Below, piece by piece: positions 35,515 to 46,879 of a stretch of 64,000 bases of DNA. Under the pieces are notes generated by a model. That model was not told where the DNA came from, ran no database searches, and was given only the letters and a program-made list of their open reading frames with translations. Source of the stretch: Muscardinus avellanarius (taxonomy: Eukaryota > Chordata > Mammalia > Rodentia > Gliridae); contig OY726563.1 in assembly GCA_963383645.1 (NCBI GenBank), forward strand, positions 30,547,575-30,611,574, read 5' to 3'. A program made the position numbers and the translations under genes. The first letter of the stretch is position 1. Every line of letters begins with the position of its first letter.

Positions 35515-36015
35515 CAAAAAAGGTGTTCAGCATTATTTATCAGAAAGATGCACAATGTGGTAATATTACCACCACCATTCCCAGATTTACAAACATTAAA
35601 ATGACAATACCAAGTGTGTTGAAGAATGTAGAGTAACTGGAACTCTGCTGTACTTCTGTTGGGAATATAAATTAGTACAACCTTAGTGGAATTTCTAGCA
35701 GAAATGAATAGAACTGAATACAGGCATGCCTATGACTCAGTAATACCAGTTATAGGCATATATTCAAAATAGATATGTAGATTCATCAAAATACATTTAT
35801 AAGAATGTATACAGGACTATTTGTAATAAACCTAAAAGTGACTGGACACAGGGAAGAAAAGAGGGCTTCTGAGATGGTAAAAATGTCCTGTTCAATGTTT
35901 TGATCTGAGTACTGGTTACGTAAGTGTGCTTTCTGAAAATTCAAAACGGGTATATATTTTTATTTTTGTACCTTTTTGTGTGTATGTTATAATTTTAAAG
36001 TAATATATAAACTAT
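35515..36015 (+). mobile_element. Old LINE-1 ORF2 end and 3' UTR, sense
   Basis: Sense-strand L1M pattern: gttgggaatataaattagtac near 35660, then gatctgagtactggttacgt and gtgtatgttataatttt, the usual L1M 3' UTR order. No usable frame. Confidence 0.8.
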
Positions 36016-36242
36016 GGTATGCACTGGATTATATAAGTGCTGCTACCGAACAAATTATCCCAAAATTTGGGAGTTTCAAATGAAAAACCTGTTATCTCAT
36101 TTCCTGAGAGCCAACAATCCACAGGTAGCTTAGCTTGGTGGTTCAGGAGACTGCTATCAAAACATATACTGAGGCTGCAGTTATTTGAAGGCTTATATAG
36201 TATTGAAGGATCTGTTTCTAAGATGGCTGACTCCTGTACGCG
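36016..36242. other. Unassigned DNA
   Basis: Short stretch between an L1 3' end and a nested SINE pair. The phrase caggagactgctatc and nearby words suggest an old repeat but are not assignable. Confidence 0.3.
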
Positions 36243-36606
36243 GTAAGGCAGGCCTCTGAATTATACTCCCAGCTCTATTTTTTTTTTTTTTTTTTTTGGT
36301 GGTACTGGAGTTCCTGGAAACCCTTCTACCTCCGGGCTACACTCCCAGACCTATTTTACATTTTTTTATTTGGAAACAGGGTCTCATAAGCCAGCGCGAT
36401 CCTCCTGTCTCCGCCTCCCAAGTGCGGGTATTACAAGCGTGTGCCACCATGCTCCGGCTACCATCTCTATTTTACTTTTCATTTGAAACAGGTTCTCACT
36501 AAGTTGCTGAGGGTGTCACTAAGTTGCTGAGGCTGGCTGCAGACCTACAATCCTCCCGTCTCAACCTCCCTAGTACTGACATTACAGGCATATACTGCCA
36601 TGCCTA
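36243..36606 (-). mobile_element. B1-dID SINE split by a younger SINE
   Basis: The outer element's ID part (36243-36280) and B1 part (36460-36606, with the duplicated ctaagttgctgagg block) are separated by the inner SINE. ctctatttt on both sides of the inner element is its target-site duplication. Confidence 0.88.
36281..36459 (-). mobile_element. Nested B1-dID SINE, ttcctggaa subfamily
   Basis: T-run tail, then ggagttcctggaaaccc, ctccgggctacactccc, ctcataagccagcgcg and the head gccaccatgctccggct. Lacks the ggcttcgaacctg segment. Inserted into an older SINE of the other subfamily, giving a relative age. Confidence 0.92.
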
Positions 36607-38061
36607 TCTCCTTAAGTCTCTTTTATAAGAACACTAATTACCTTCATGAGGATGACTGTATGGGGCAAATTCAGTAGAGATTAGATAAAGCCTCAAACAT
36701 TGATAGACATCCTAGAAGGAAGATGCACTATCAGAAAATACTCTGTTCATATGCTTGCTCTAATGGTCAGTGTACGCTGAACCATCTTCCAAGGAGTTCT
36801 GGGCATTCAAGCAATGGCCTCAATAAAAACGGACCTTGATTTTGTCCTTTCGAGTGTGGCATCATTGTAAGCCCCACTGACTTCTCCCTTCCCTTTAACT
36901 GAACGTTGCCTTTCTAGCCAGGGAGGGAGAGTGTGGGTAGGTGGGATTGGAGAAGAAATTCCTGCGCTCATTATTTTCTTCAGTCATTTTCTTCTGCTAG
37001 CAGACTTCTGCCTCCCACCAAGTACCTTAGGAAACAGAAAAACTGCATTTTTATTTTTCTAATCCAAGTTTGTCTTTCATTTGAAGCAGTGAACACAGAA
37101 TGTATTCACTTCAAATGGTAATTTAGATAATTATCAATCTATTGTTGGGGAGGTGGTAGGTAAGGACTAAAGAAAAAAGAATGAAAGTGAACTATTGGTA
37201 AACACAAAATTTTAGTTAATACTTGAAAATGTCATCTCACAAAACTAAGGTTGAATTGAGTAATAAAGATATTCTTAAAAAACTAAAGAATTTTGAGGAA
37301 TAGATAATTTATATGTATAGTAGAAAAATATTTGATTTTAGACCTACTGTATTTCAAGTTGTGGCAAGATAATCCAAATTTAGATTTTTTTCTGAGGCAT
37401 TTGAAATTGTGGAATTTAGGGGAAAGGTCAGGGCTAGATATATTCATTTGTGTTTTATTGGAATGGAAGTGGGAATTAAGGCATTACAGTGGATAAAATA
37501 AACTACTTTTATCAAGAAATACAGTTGACTTCATCAGGTGTTTATTGGACATCTAGATTGTTTGATGTAGTTTGCATTTGCTTCTTATTCACTGAGGTGC
37601 TTCTATAGTTTTAACATGATTTATTTAAGTGATTATACCATTATCTTTAATATTTTATTGTACTTTGAAATTTAAGGTCCATTGTCATATAAAATTAATA
37701 ACTCACTGAAAAGATTTTAGAGAATTTTCTATTTATTGATGGTGTTGGATTGTTGTGTTTCAATACTTATGTTGAGATTCCTTGTATTCCTTTTGACTTG
37801 TTGACTTATCAAAATTCAGTAAGTTGAATTTTGTTGTATATACCAGGGATTGACAAATAATGGCTTGCTGTTTGTTTTTGTATAGCCATGAACCAAGAAT
37901 GACTTTTACATTTTTAAGTGGTTGAAAAATTAAAATTTCATAACACATGAAAATTACATAAAATGCAAATTTCAATATCTTTGAATGATGTTTTATTAAA
38001 GCAGCCACACACAATTTATTTCTGTGGCATCTTTCATAATATGGTAACAGAATTGGATAGT
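36607..38061. other. Unassigned DNA
   Basis: No gene or strong repeat recognised. AT-rich with non-conserved frames. Confidence 0.35.
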
Positions 38062-38240
38062 TAGCTGGTTGTGGCGGCATATGCTTGTAATCATAGTACT
38101 TGAGAGGCTGAGAAGGAGGATTGCAGGTTTGCAGCCAGCCTCAGCTATTTAGTGAGGCCATCTGCAATTTAGTGAGACATTGTTTCAAAATAAAGAATAA
38201 AAAATAGGGCTAAGGGTGTACCAGAAAAAAAAAAAAAAAG
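38062..38240 (+). mobile_element. B1-dID-type SINE, ID half truncated
   Basis: Head tagctggttgtggcgg, duplicated atttagtgagg block, then a short ID start (agggctaagggtgta) joined to an A-run. Flanks aattggatag / aattgggcta are an imperfect target-site duplication. Confidence 0.88.
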
Positions 38241-38279
38241 AATTGGGCTATCAGGACAGAAACCCTCAAAACTGATTTT

Positions 38280-38283
<4 letters not shown>

Positions 38284-38326
<43 letters not shown>
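38284..38326 (+). repeat. (GT)n microsatellite in a SINE tail
   Basis: About 21 units directly at the tail end of the following minus-strand SINE. Confidence 0.95.
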
Positions 38327-38330
<4 letters not shown>

Positions 38331-38532
38331 GTGGATGGAACCCAGGGACATTCATTCTACCTCTGAGTGATATCCCCAGCAGTTTATTTTTTAATTCTTT
38401 ATTTTGAAACAGGGTTTCACTGAGTTACAAAGGGCCTCACTAAGTAGCTGAAGCTGGCTTCAAACCTTTGCAATCATCCTCTCTCAGGCTTCCATGTGTT
38501 GGGATTACAAGCATGTGCCACCATGCCTGGCT
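38327..38532 (-). mobile_element. B1-dID-type SINE
   Basis: ID half (tggatggaacccagggac), duplicated gttacaaagggcctcac block, B1 head caccatgcctggct. Confidence 0.9.
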
Positions 38533-38800
38533 CTGAAAATTTTTATTCTCCGGTCATTTACATAAATTCTGCTGACCTCCAGTGTACAAGAACCTCTATG
38601 TCATATATAAACTAATAAAATACAAGTATCAAAAAGTAGAGGTAATTATTGCTTAAATAATCTCTGTCTTATGCTTTATTTTTGTCTCCTTAGTATGTAC
38701 CACATTTTATCACTATTTAGCCTAATATACATTTTGCTTGTTTAAAAGAATAAGCATAGTAGTAATTATTGCATTTCTTTCCTTCTCAATTGTATCTTTG
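38533..38800. other. Unassigned DNA
   Basis: No gene or repeat recognised. Confidence 0.35.
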
Positions 38801-39004
38801 GGGGGGGGGTCTGGAGCTGGAACCCAGAGGCATTTGACCTCCGAGCTACAACCCCTGCCCAATTTTTTATTCTTTATTTTGAAACCGGGTCTCACTGAGT
38901 TGTGAAGGGCCTCACTAAGTAGCTGAGGCTGTCTGCGAACTGTGATCTTCCAGTCTCAGCCTCCCGAATGCTGGGATTACAAGCGTGTGCCACTATGCCC
39001 GGCT
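38801..39004 (-). mobile_element. B1-dID-type SINE with G-run
   Basis: G-run then ctggagctggaacccagagg, gttgtgaagggcctcac and head ccactatgcccggct. Flanked by tcaattgtatcttt (about 38788 and 39004), a 14-bp target-site duplication. Confidence 0.93.
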
Positions 39005-39769
39005 CAATTGTATCTTTTAGGGTCAGGGATTTTTGTTTGTTTTGTTTATAGCTGTATTCTCAGAACCCAGGAATCTGGCAGATACACAATGTTGTTTGAG
39101 TAGAGACACCCTCTATATCTATTGAATTAAAAAGATGACTTTGCTGATTTTGTTCCATCTTACTATATTCAAATTTGAGGATAACTAGAAAACAGATTGA
39201 AGCTAAGTATCCTTTCTTCATTTGTATAACATTCCTTATATTGAGCCACAGATTTTAGGAACTATCCTGATATTCATTCTGATAGCATTTTGGTGGTGCT
39301 ACTTAGTGCAGAACTACATGTGTAATATTAATTATAAAACATCTGATGATGTTATCATATTTTAATGTTATGATTTATTGATTTTATGAATAATTATTAT
39401 ATTAAGATATAATATTTACATATGTTAAATCTTTATTTCACGCTACAGTATCAGTTATTATTTTTATACATTTCAGACAGTTGGCTGGTAAAGTGAATGG
39501 CATTATAGGAACTCTGTAAAGGTGAGGGTAAGAAAAGAATTAAGCAATCTATTTGGGAATCAGTTATTTTATGAATTCAGGAGTAATACTTTGTGGTTTT
39601 TCAATGCATGTAGAACAAAAATCCAAATGTTTTACCAGCCAGTAAATACTTTGTTCAGTTTGACCATTTGTCTCTTTCTCTTGCTTTCCATGCTAAAGTC
39701 ATGCACAACTTCTTTAAATTACTCTTAATGACATAAGTTCAATTACATACAGTCTTAAAAATATTATGA
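39005..39769. other. Unassigned DNA with possible L2 trace
   Basis: About 39040-39110 (gctgtattctcagaaccc, atctggcagatac) resembles an L2 3' end. The remainder is unassigned. Confidence 0.35.
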
Positions 39770-39895
39770 CTCCCCAATAGACTTGACGCTTTGTTAGGGT
39801 GGGGATTACATCTGTCTTATACACCATTAACTACCTAGAATTCAGCAAAATTACTGAAATAACTTAAGCATTAAGGAAATATTAATAGTTAAATA
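39770..39895 (+). mobile_element. L2-like LINE 3' end
   Basis: Order tgactccccaatagactt, ggtggggattacatctgtct and cacc-attaactacctagaa is L2-like. Highly diverged. Confidence 0.45.
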
Positions 39896-40071
39896 ATGTT
39901 AAATAGCTATATTTAGTTATAATGTTAAATATCTATATTTGAAAGAGCACATGACTTAGTATCAAAAAACCTGGGTTAAATTCTTATGATATATTCTGAA
40001 TCTTGATCTGAATGCTAGTTACACAGGTAGTCTGTGTCAAATCATTGAGGTTTAATGTTAGCGCTTTTTAT

Positions 40072-40275
40072 TTTTGTGGTACCAGGAATGGAACCCAGGG
40101 ACATTTTACCTCTGACCTACACACTCAGCCCTATGTTTTATCCTTTATTTTGAAACAGGGTCTCACTAAGTTGCGGAGGGCCTCACTAAGTAGCTGAGGC
40201 TAGCCATGGATCTGTGATCCTCCTGTCTTAGAATCCCAGGTACTAGGATTATAAGCGTGTGTGAACACACCTGAC
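40072..40275 (-). mobile_element. B1-dID-type SINE
   Basis: ID half (ccaggaatggaacccaggg), gttgcggagggcctcac and a diverged B1 head ending gaacacacctgac. Confidence 0.87.
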
Positions 40276-41050
40276 ACTTTTGATGCAAATATGTTGAAAA
40301 GTTAGAGAGCAATGCTGAGATGCCCCTATTTGTTAGCCATATGAACATGAGGGAAATGATTTCTCTGAAATCATATTTTATCATTTGTTTATATATATTA
40401 TTGTACCTCAACGAATTGAGAGCTCTAAGATGACAAAAGTGAAACTGCCTTATCCCAATGAAATTGCCAGTTGAATCTTTATTATCTGAAGAATTTGGAA
40501 TCAGAAAAGACAACACGTGAAGCTCCTAAATACCTAGAAGGAAAATACTTTTACTTAAAGGAGAGCTCTTAGGCAGCTGAAAAGGAACTATGGCTTTAAG
40601 AAATATCAAAAGGAGGGAATGTACTACTGGGAACACCTCATTTCTAGAGTATGGTACAGGGCCCTTTATTCCTGTTGTCCTGAAAAATAAGAAGGGCTTT
40701 GGGGTTTGGGAAAGTCCTAGAGACTAGGACTGTCAAAACTCTAAGTTGGGTGATCAAAGGTTATTTTAATGGTGCATCCAAGCATAGTGGAGAACAGTGA
40801 AGTAATTGTTCTACCTAACCCAGCCTAAGAGAGCCATGTGGCTGAACAGTAAAGCCAGCATGGAAGTACTTCTGTACAAATAAAATTGTAGCCGGCAGTG
40901 TTTTAGAACTAATAAAAGACCTAGCTATAATTGAATCTCAGAGGACTACTGGAAGAAGAATAATCACTAGTAATTGGAGTTTCCAAACTTTGATTATCAC
41001 AGGAAGGCTGAGAAAAGGTGAAGAAAGGGCATGTAATGGACATCACAAGT
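40276..41050. other. Unassigned DNA
   Basis: No gene or repeat recognised. Slightly GC-richer around 40650-40880. Confidence 0.35.
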
Positions 41051-41150
41051 GGCAAAATAAAGAATAAAATATAGGGCTGGAGGTGTATCTTGGAGGTAGA
41101 ATGCCCCTGGGTTCCATCCCCAGTACCACAAAAACAAACAAACAAAAAAC
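41051..41150 (+). mobile_element. ID half of a B1-dID SINE (5' truncated)
   Basis: Linker aaataaagaataaaatat, ID half tagggctggaggtgtatctt ... gggttccatccccagtacc, then an (AAAC)n tail. The B1 half is absent. Confidence 0.85.
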
Positions 41151-41330
41151 TGGAGTATATATATTCAGAACTTAGTTTGTACAGCTGATTCTAAAACATA
41201 AAAAATCAAATTTCAATTTTCAAAATTCAGTTCATAAAATATACATTATAGTTCACTTTAAGTACTAATAGTTATATGTAATTATATGTAATATTAAGCC
41301 AGATTGAAATATAAACCATAAGAACCAATT
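41151..41330. other. Unassigned AT-rich DNA
   Basis: Contains a short attatatgtaa duplication near 41275. Nothing else recognised. Confidence 0.35.
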
Positions 41331-41539
41331 TCTTTTTGTGGTACTGGGAGTGGAACCCAGGGGCTCTCTATTTCTGGGCTATACTCCCAGACCTATTTTT
41401 ATACTTTATTTGGAAACAGGGTCTCACTAAGTTGCTGAGAGCCTCACTAAGCAGCCGAGGCTGGCTTTCAACCTGTGCGATCCTCCTGTCTCAGCCTCCC
41501 AAGTGCGGGGATTACAAGCGTGCGTCACCATGCCTGGCT
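41331..41539 (-). mobile_element. B1-dID-type SINE
   Basis: ID half (ggagtggaacccaggggc), ctatactcccagacc, duplicated gctgagagcctcac block, head caccatgcctggct. Flanks ataagaaccaattt / ataagaaccaaattt are the target-site duplication. Confidence 0.93.
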
Positions 41540-41654
41540 TATAAGAACCAAATTTAACCAATAAATTGAGGTGGAGAGAAAAAATTGCCAGTAGGGTCTT
41601 CTCAGGTCCTACTTACTGATATTAAGAACTGATAGAGCAGTTTTAACTTATTCC
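41540..41654. other. Unassigned DNA
   Basis: Short unassigned stretch between a SINE and a MIR. Confidence 0.3.
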
Positions 41655-41825
41655 TCCCTCAAAGCCTATCAGAATAGAGCTACATTAATGACCCCATAAT
41701 GGTTGAAGAAACAAAGCCTTAAAGGATAAATAATTTGCCCAAGGTGAAAGAGAGAATAATTGGTATGCCGGTCCTAAAACCCAGATATGCATGGTACAAA
41801 ACCCATGCTCTCACTTCTTGTTGGA
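41655..41825 (-). mobile_element. MIR SINE remnant
   Basis: Antisense MIR pattern: gaagaaacaaagcctt, ataatttgcccaaggtg, ggtcctaaaacccaga and aacccatgctctc. Confidence 0.75.
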
Positions 41826-41875
41826 ATGCTTCCTCAGGATATATAAAACTTGACATTATTTAAAAAGCCATGCTT

Positions 41876-42060
41876 GCCGGACAAGGTGGCAACGCTTGTA
41901 ATCCCTGCCCTTGGGAGGTGGAGACAGAAGTATTTCACAGGTTCAAAGCCAGCCTCTCTGGCTTAAGAGACCCTGTTTCCAAATAAAAATATAAAAAAAT
42001 AGGTCTGGGAGTGTAGCCCGGAGGTAGAAGGGTTTCTAGGAACCCCAGTACCACCAGAAA
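41876..42060 (+). mobile_element. B1-dID SINE, ttcctggaa subfamily, plus strand
   Basis: Head gccggacaaggtggcaacgc, single ctggcttaagagaccctg block, ID half aggtctgggagtgtagcccg followed by gggtttctaggaacccc. Flanks aaaagccatgcttg (about 41863 and 42061) are the target-site duplication. Confidence 0.93.
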
Positions 42061-42115
42061 AAAAGCCATGCTTGACTGTTGACATTATATACACCTACCA
42101 AAATAAATATATCAA

Positions 42116-42222
42116 GCTAGACATGGTGGCATGGTGGCACATACCTGTAATCTCAACCACTTGAGAGACTGAGGCAGGAGAATTGCATGTTGAAGAAAAG
42201 CATGGCAATTTAGTCCTGTCTA
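42116..42222 (+). mobile_element. B1-like SINE monomer
   Basis: tagacatggtggcatggtgg with a small head duplication, then atctcaaccacttgagagac and gaggcaggagaattgc. No ID half. Confidence 0.75.
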
Positions 42223-42729
42223 CATGTTACAAATATATAAATTAAAAAAAGGCTGGTGTAGTAGTGAGCTACCCTGAAGCCATATAAAATATGGTCTAAG
42301 TTCTATTGTTATTATCCAAAATTGAGATTTTACCTCAACAAATAAGCAGTATATAAAAGAGCCCAATACCCTTCCTGGTATATTATTATGTAGTAATTAC
42401 TCAATCTGATTCAAATGACTAACTGTTATAAAATGGTGTTTGGTATTTGCTGAACTGAACTGATAGCATATCCAGGATGTTGATGTAATGTTGGTATGAA
42501 TTTAAAACATAGTGTCTGCTTTGTAACACTCATTTTGAGATGCATACATTTGCTCAGTGCCAGCATGACTTTCATATATAAGACATACACCCAGAGAAAA
42601 AGTTCTGAGTACTATAGAATAATAACTTCTACTTAAATATATAAAAGGAGAGTGTCATCTATAACATCCTATCACTGAAATTTTAGTGCAAACAAAGCAG
42701 AAACTTTGTTGTCTCTTGTTCATAATTGG
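42223..42729. other. Unassigned DNA
   Basis: No gene or repeat recognised. Confidence 0.35.
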
Positions 42730-42945
42730 TTCTCTAAAGCAGTGTTTCTTAACCTTAATACTGTAGATATTTAGGCTTGAATAAGTTTTTATTGTGGGAG
42801 GGTACTCTTTGAACAGTAGGATATCTGAAAGTATCCTTGGCCTCACACTAACAGGAACATACCTCTCCATTTGTGATAAACAAAAATATTTCCCTGTAGG
42901 GGAAAATCATCCTTGGTTAAGGGTTAAGAAATACTGCCTTGAAAA
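42730..42945. mobile_element. MER5-type hAT transposon fossil
   Basis: Imperfect terminal inverted repeats: agcagtgtttcttaacctta on the left and ttaagggttaagaaatactg on the right. The interior includes a tgataaacaaaaatatttccc block typical of MER5A. Non-autonomous; encodes no transposase. Confidence 0.72.
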
Positions 42946-43193
42946 ATAAAACAGTACCTGGCAAAAGACACTAAATATTTTTGAATTGATGGAAGAGAGG
43001 AATTGTTAGTGTTCCACAAAATGTCTATTTGTGGTATGCAGTGTGATTCTTAAATGGAACTTGAGAAAATTCCTAAAACTTTAATAAGTATGCATTTTAC
43101 AAGCATTAAAATGTACAAGCACATGATTTCACATATTTATAGCACAACACTATAGTGGAAATTGTAGTAGAAAACTAATATTTGAAATAACAT
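42946..43193. other. Unassigned DNA
   Basis: No feature recognised apart from the left copy of a SINE target duplication at 43184-43193. Confidence 0.35.
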
Positions 43194-43409
43194 AGCCAGC
43201 TGTGGTGGCGCACGCTTGTAATCTCCACGCTTGGAAGGCTGAGACAGGAGGATTGCACAGGTTCAAAGCCAGCCTCAGCTACTTAGTGAGGCTCTCAGCA
43301 ACTTAGTGAGACCCTGTTTCCAAATAAAATAGAAAAATAGGTCTAGGAGTATAAACCGGAGGTAGAAAGCCTGTGAGTTCCATCCCCAGTACTACCAAAA
43401 AAAAAAAAA
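43194..43409 (+). mobile_element. B1-dID-type SINE (intermediate ID half)
   Basis: Head agccagctgtggtggcgc, duplicated acttagtgagg block, ID half aggtctaggagtataaaccg then gttccatccccagtact and an A-run. Exact 10-bp target-site duplication gaaataacat at 43184 and 43410. Its ID start resembles the ttcctggaa subfamily while its end resembles the older one. Confidence 0.93.
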
Positions 43410-43419
43410 GAAATAACAT

Positions 43420-45210
43420 GTAAGTGTAGATAATAAATGTGACTAGCAAAACTAACCACCTTGATTAAAATGGCATATAGATAGCTAGAGTCTGAAACAC
43501 TGATCAATACTTAGGCAAACAGGCAAACATGTTATGTCCTGAACATGCTTGCTATGTGAGCTTCCCCTAAGTCAGTTTAAGCCCACTAGGACCTTGAGTG
43601 GGAATGATCTAGTATCCTGCACAGACTAGATACAGGTATAGAAGAAAATTGGTTACCCTCTGAGAATTGGGCATAGTGAGAATTGGCAACACCATAATAA
43701 TTGGTACAGAAATTGATAGATACTATAAGGTGTATACATCTATTTAAGAGAGAACCCAAGCTCCATATTATGTGAGTATTCAGAGAAAAATACATTATTT
43801 ACTGCTTAATGAGGAATGACTTCACTACTGATACTAAAGTATGAAAGGAACTTTTATAGGAGTAGATAATACAGATGAAATGAACAGATACATGGAGATG
43901 GAACACTTTAAAGCATATTTAAAGGATAATTAGAAGCTGAATTAGCTGGGATTTAGTACAACTCTTAAGGCAGATGGTTATAGAGTGTGTTCCATGCTAA
44001 GCTGGATACATCCATGGAAGTTTGGTTATTTTATTTGCATATCTTAATGTCTAAATAAAAGCTTCTTTATTATTATTTTTCAGTGTATTGCTATTACTTT
44101 AAAACTAATGTTTACTTTGGGGTGGCAACATGACTGAAAATCGAGATTGATGAATAGTCCTGATTAGAGAACATTATAAATCTAAAGTACCCCCCCCCAC
44201 GCACACACACTTACTAGTTGAAAGAAGGGTCTGAAGACTGGAGCAGCAGGAGATCAGAGTGGAAAGAGCAAGGTAAACCCTGGCAATAGATGAAGCAGCA
44301 AGGAGTTAACCTTGGAGTTTAGGGGTTGGGATGATACTGGCAGTAGGCCATGAACCCTATAACTCTGTAAGGTAATGGTCTTCTTTAAAGCAAGATTCGA
44401 ATATTCTAGGTCAGGTGAGGTGGTTGATAGGTAGTATTCACTTTTGCTTTCTTGATTTCATCCTCTCATAGAAGGTAGCTGCTTCCCATGATGCTTCTTG
44501 TCTGGACCATGCTGACCTCGAGAGGAGCAATTCCTCTTTGAAAATCATGGCCTTCGTCTGACAACCCTTTCCTGTGTGGTTCTCCCTAACACAATAGGCT
44601 TGATTCTTCTCAACAAGACTTTATTAAATATTAAAGAATAAATAAGAATAAAGTATAAGAAATCCTGCCAGATTTATCTAATAGATCTGATATCACTGTC
44701 CCTGGTCAACCCACTCTTGCCCCTCAAATCTCCTTTCCCTTCTATTAACAGATATCTTCTTAAAATCCAAATTGAACTATATTACTCCCCTGTTTAACTC
44801 TTTCATGCCTTCTCATTTGTACATGGATTTATACTTTAATATGTTGGCTTTCTCATGTTTTTCCCCCTGGAAGTAGAAGAGCTTTATAATTCTGTTTACA
44901 TATTCATTATGTTGTCAGATTGGGAGGTGTTTATTGGTAAATTGAGTCATTTGGGAAAGGACCAGCCTGTGAATGTACGTAAAAGTTTCAGTCATTTACT
45001 AATGACATCCCAGAATAGCCTCATCTGAAGGGTCAGTGAATGCCAGATTTCAAACCCTGATTTTTTTTTATAATGCTGGGTTTCTGATGACTGTATATCC
45101 AGGCTACCTTAAGGAGAGATCCCAGCAAGTAGGACTATAGCCCACCACTCCAATTAAACTGGAAGAGTTCTATACTAACTCAATTCATAAGTTGGTATTT
45201 TACATTTTTT
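43420..45210. other. Unassigned DNA
   Basis: No gene or repeat recognised. A short C-run/ACAC patch lies at about 44190-44210. The section 44220-44620 is less AT-rich but has no splice-flanked frame that I can support. Confidence 0.35.
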
Positions 45211-45395
45211 TGGTGGTACTGGGGTTCCTGGAAGCCCTTCTACCTCCGGGCTACACTCCCAGACCTATTTTTACATTTTTATTTGGAAACAGGGTCTCCT
45301 AAGCCAGCGCACGTGGCTGGCTTTGAACCTGCGCAATCCTCCTGTCTCTGCCTCCCAAGCGCGGGGATTACAAGCGTGCGCCACCACGCCTGGCT
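45211..45395 (-). mobile_element. B1-dID SINE, ttcctggaa subfamily
   Basis: Nearly consensus copy: gttcctggaagcccttctac, ctccgggctacactccc, ctcctaagccagcgcac and head ccaccacgcctggc. Flanks tattttacatttt are an exact target-site duplication, so this insertion looks young. Confidence 0.95.
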
Positions 45396-45879
45396 CTATT
45401 TTACATTTTGAGAGCACTTTGTTGATTTAAAAATTTTGAAGTAATGAGAAATAACTAGACAAAATAACTGTCCAAAAGTATTTGACAGTCCAGCTCCCTT
45501 CTTTCTTGATTCACTTTACGTTAATTTATTTCTTATAATTAATGCTTTGTTAAAATAATAGCATTTTACAGTTTCTAGAGTTGCAAGAGTCTTTAGCAGT
45601 TATCTTCTCCAGTTTCCTGAAATGAGCTCCAAAGTTTAGGACTCTTGAGAAATTCTGATTGTTTATAAAAGGTCTATATAGCCATGTAGGTTGAGACTTT
45701 ACTTTTGTCACACTGATCATCTTATGGGCTCTGAAAAGTCTTTTAATAAGGAAACCCTGAAAAACTTTTAGTAGCATTCCCTATGTCTATTTGGTCAAAG
45801 AGACTTTTTATTTAATAACACCCTATTAGTCATCCTGTGGAATGAAATTTTGGGAACACCCACATAGTTGAGTCTTCTC
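45396..45879. other. Unassigned DNA
   Basis: No gene or repeat recognised. Confidence 0.35.
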
Positions 45880-45975
45880 CTTTTGCAAAAACTTGAAACA
45901 AATGCTTTATCCAGTGTCACTCAGCTAGTTATCAGATCTGAGTCTAGTATTTAATCCTTTATTTTTCCTGTTTAA
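45880..45975 (-). mobile_element. MIR SINE remnant
   Basis: Antisense MIR core: atgctttatccagtgtcact, cagctagttatcagatctga. Confidence 0.6.
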
Positions 45976-46829
45976 TTCCAAATAGGCCATACATTTTGTA
46001 ATGGACTGAAAGATTATAGCTTTAACTCTCAGGTGTTTTGCTCCATACTGAGAACTCTATAAGTGAATAATAAATATATAATAGCTCTGTGATTGAAACA
46101 TGTAAGAAAATTAAGCATTACATCATGAATAGTCTTTGTATAAATACATTTTTCTCTTCTTTTATACACAGAAATGCATCTCTCCTGTCCACACCCTCCC
46201 TCTTCAACTGCAATATGTGTGTGTTTATGTGTGGAGTTTCTGTTTGTTTGTTTGTTTGTTTATCCAAAGTTTCTCTAGTCAGTGGTTCATAGTCATTTAA
46301 TTATATTGTTTATTGGAAATAACTCTATGGGCTGCTTTGCCTCAAGAATAATTTGATTAGGGGTGCTGCTGCTTGACACCATTCAGGAAAATGTTATACT
46401 GTAAATGGTATTGGATTCGTCACAGAATGGTATTGAAGGGAATAAAGGGTCAGACAAACTAATAACTTGCTAGTCTGGTTATTAACAATGGGTCTTTTGG
46501 CATTTTTATTCACTGATCTTTATTGGCATCACTGCCTTCCTAAAAGATAAACATGTGACTAATTTGATGTTTTTTGTTAAGGACATAAACAAATACCAGA
46601 TAAAGAAGCCCATGGTAAGTTTATATAGAGACCATGCTTTCGAGAATACTGTGTTTCTATCCTCTGCAGTTAGATATCTGTGATAAAGAAAACATTTTTC
46701 GTAAGAGAGCAAGATTGGAATGCACTGAAATGAAATGCTTGCATTGACTACATCTGCTGTAATGGAGCTTATCTGATGAGTGACTCAGCCTCTGTGAATC
46801 TGACTATGTATGTGCTCTGTTTTGTACAG
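45976..46829. other. Unassigned DNA before the candidate exon
   Basis: Contains a short (TTTG)n run at about 46239-46262. No other feature. A pyrimidine-rich stretch at 46811-46826 precedes the candidate splice acceptor. Confidence 0.4.
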
Positions 46830-46879
46830 GGAATCATCATCCAGGACTTGCCAGAGGCCAGGAAAAAATATGGGGAGGG
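46830..46879 (+). other. Candidate internal exon of an unidentified gene
   Basis: A 50-bp segment bounded by a good acceptor (tgtgctctgttttgtacag, ending 46829) and a near-consensus donor (ggg then gtaagttt at 46880). One frame is open throughout and reads GIIIQDLPEARKKYGEG, a charged, protein-like sequence. Another frame contains an ATG at about 46871 in a fair start context (A at -3, G at +4), so it could be a 5' UTR/start exon. The local sequence is repeat-free. It could be spliced to the CpG-island first exon about 44.6 kb upstream. I do not recognise the protein. Chance splice-like pairs do occur, so confidence is moderate. Confidence 0.5.
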
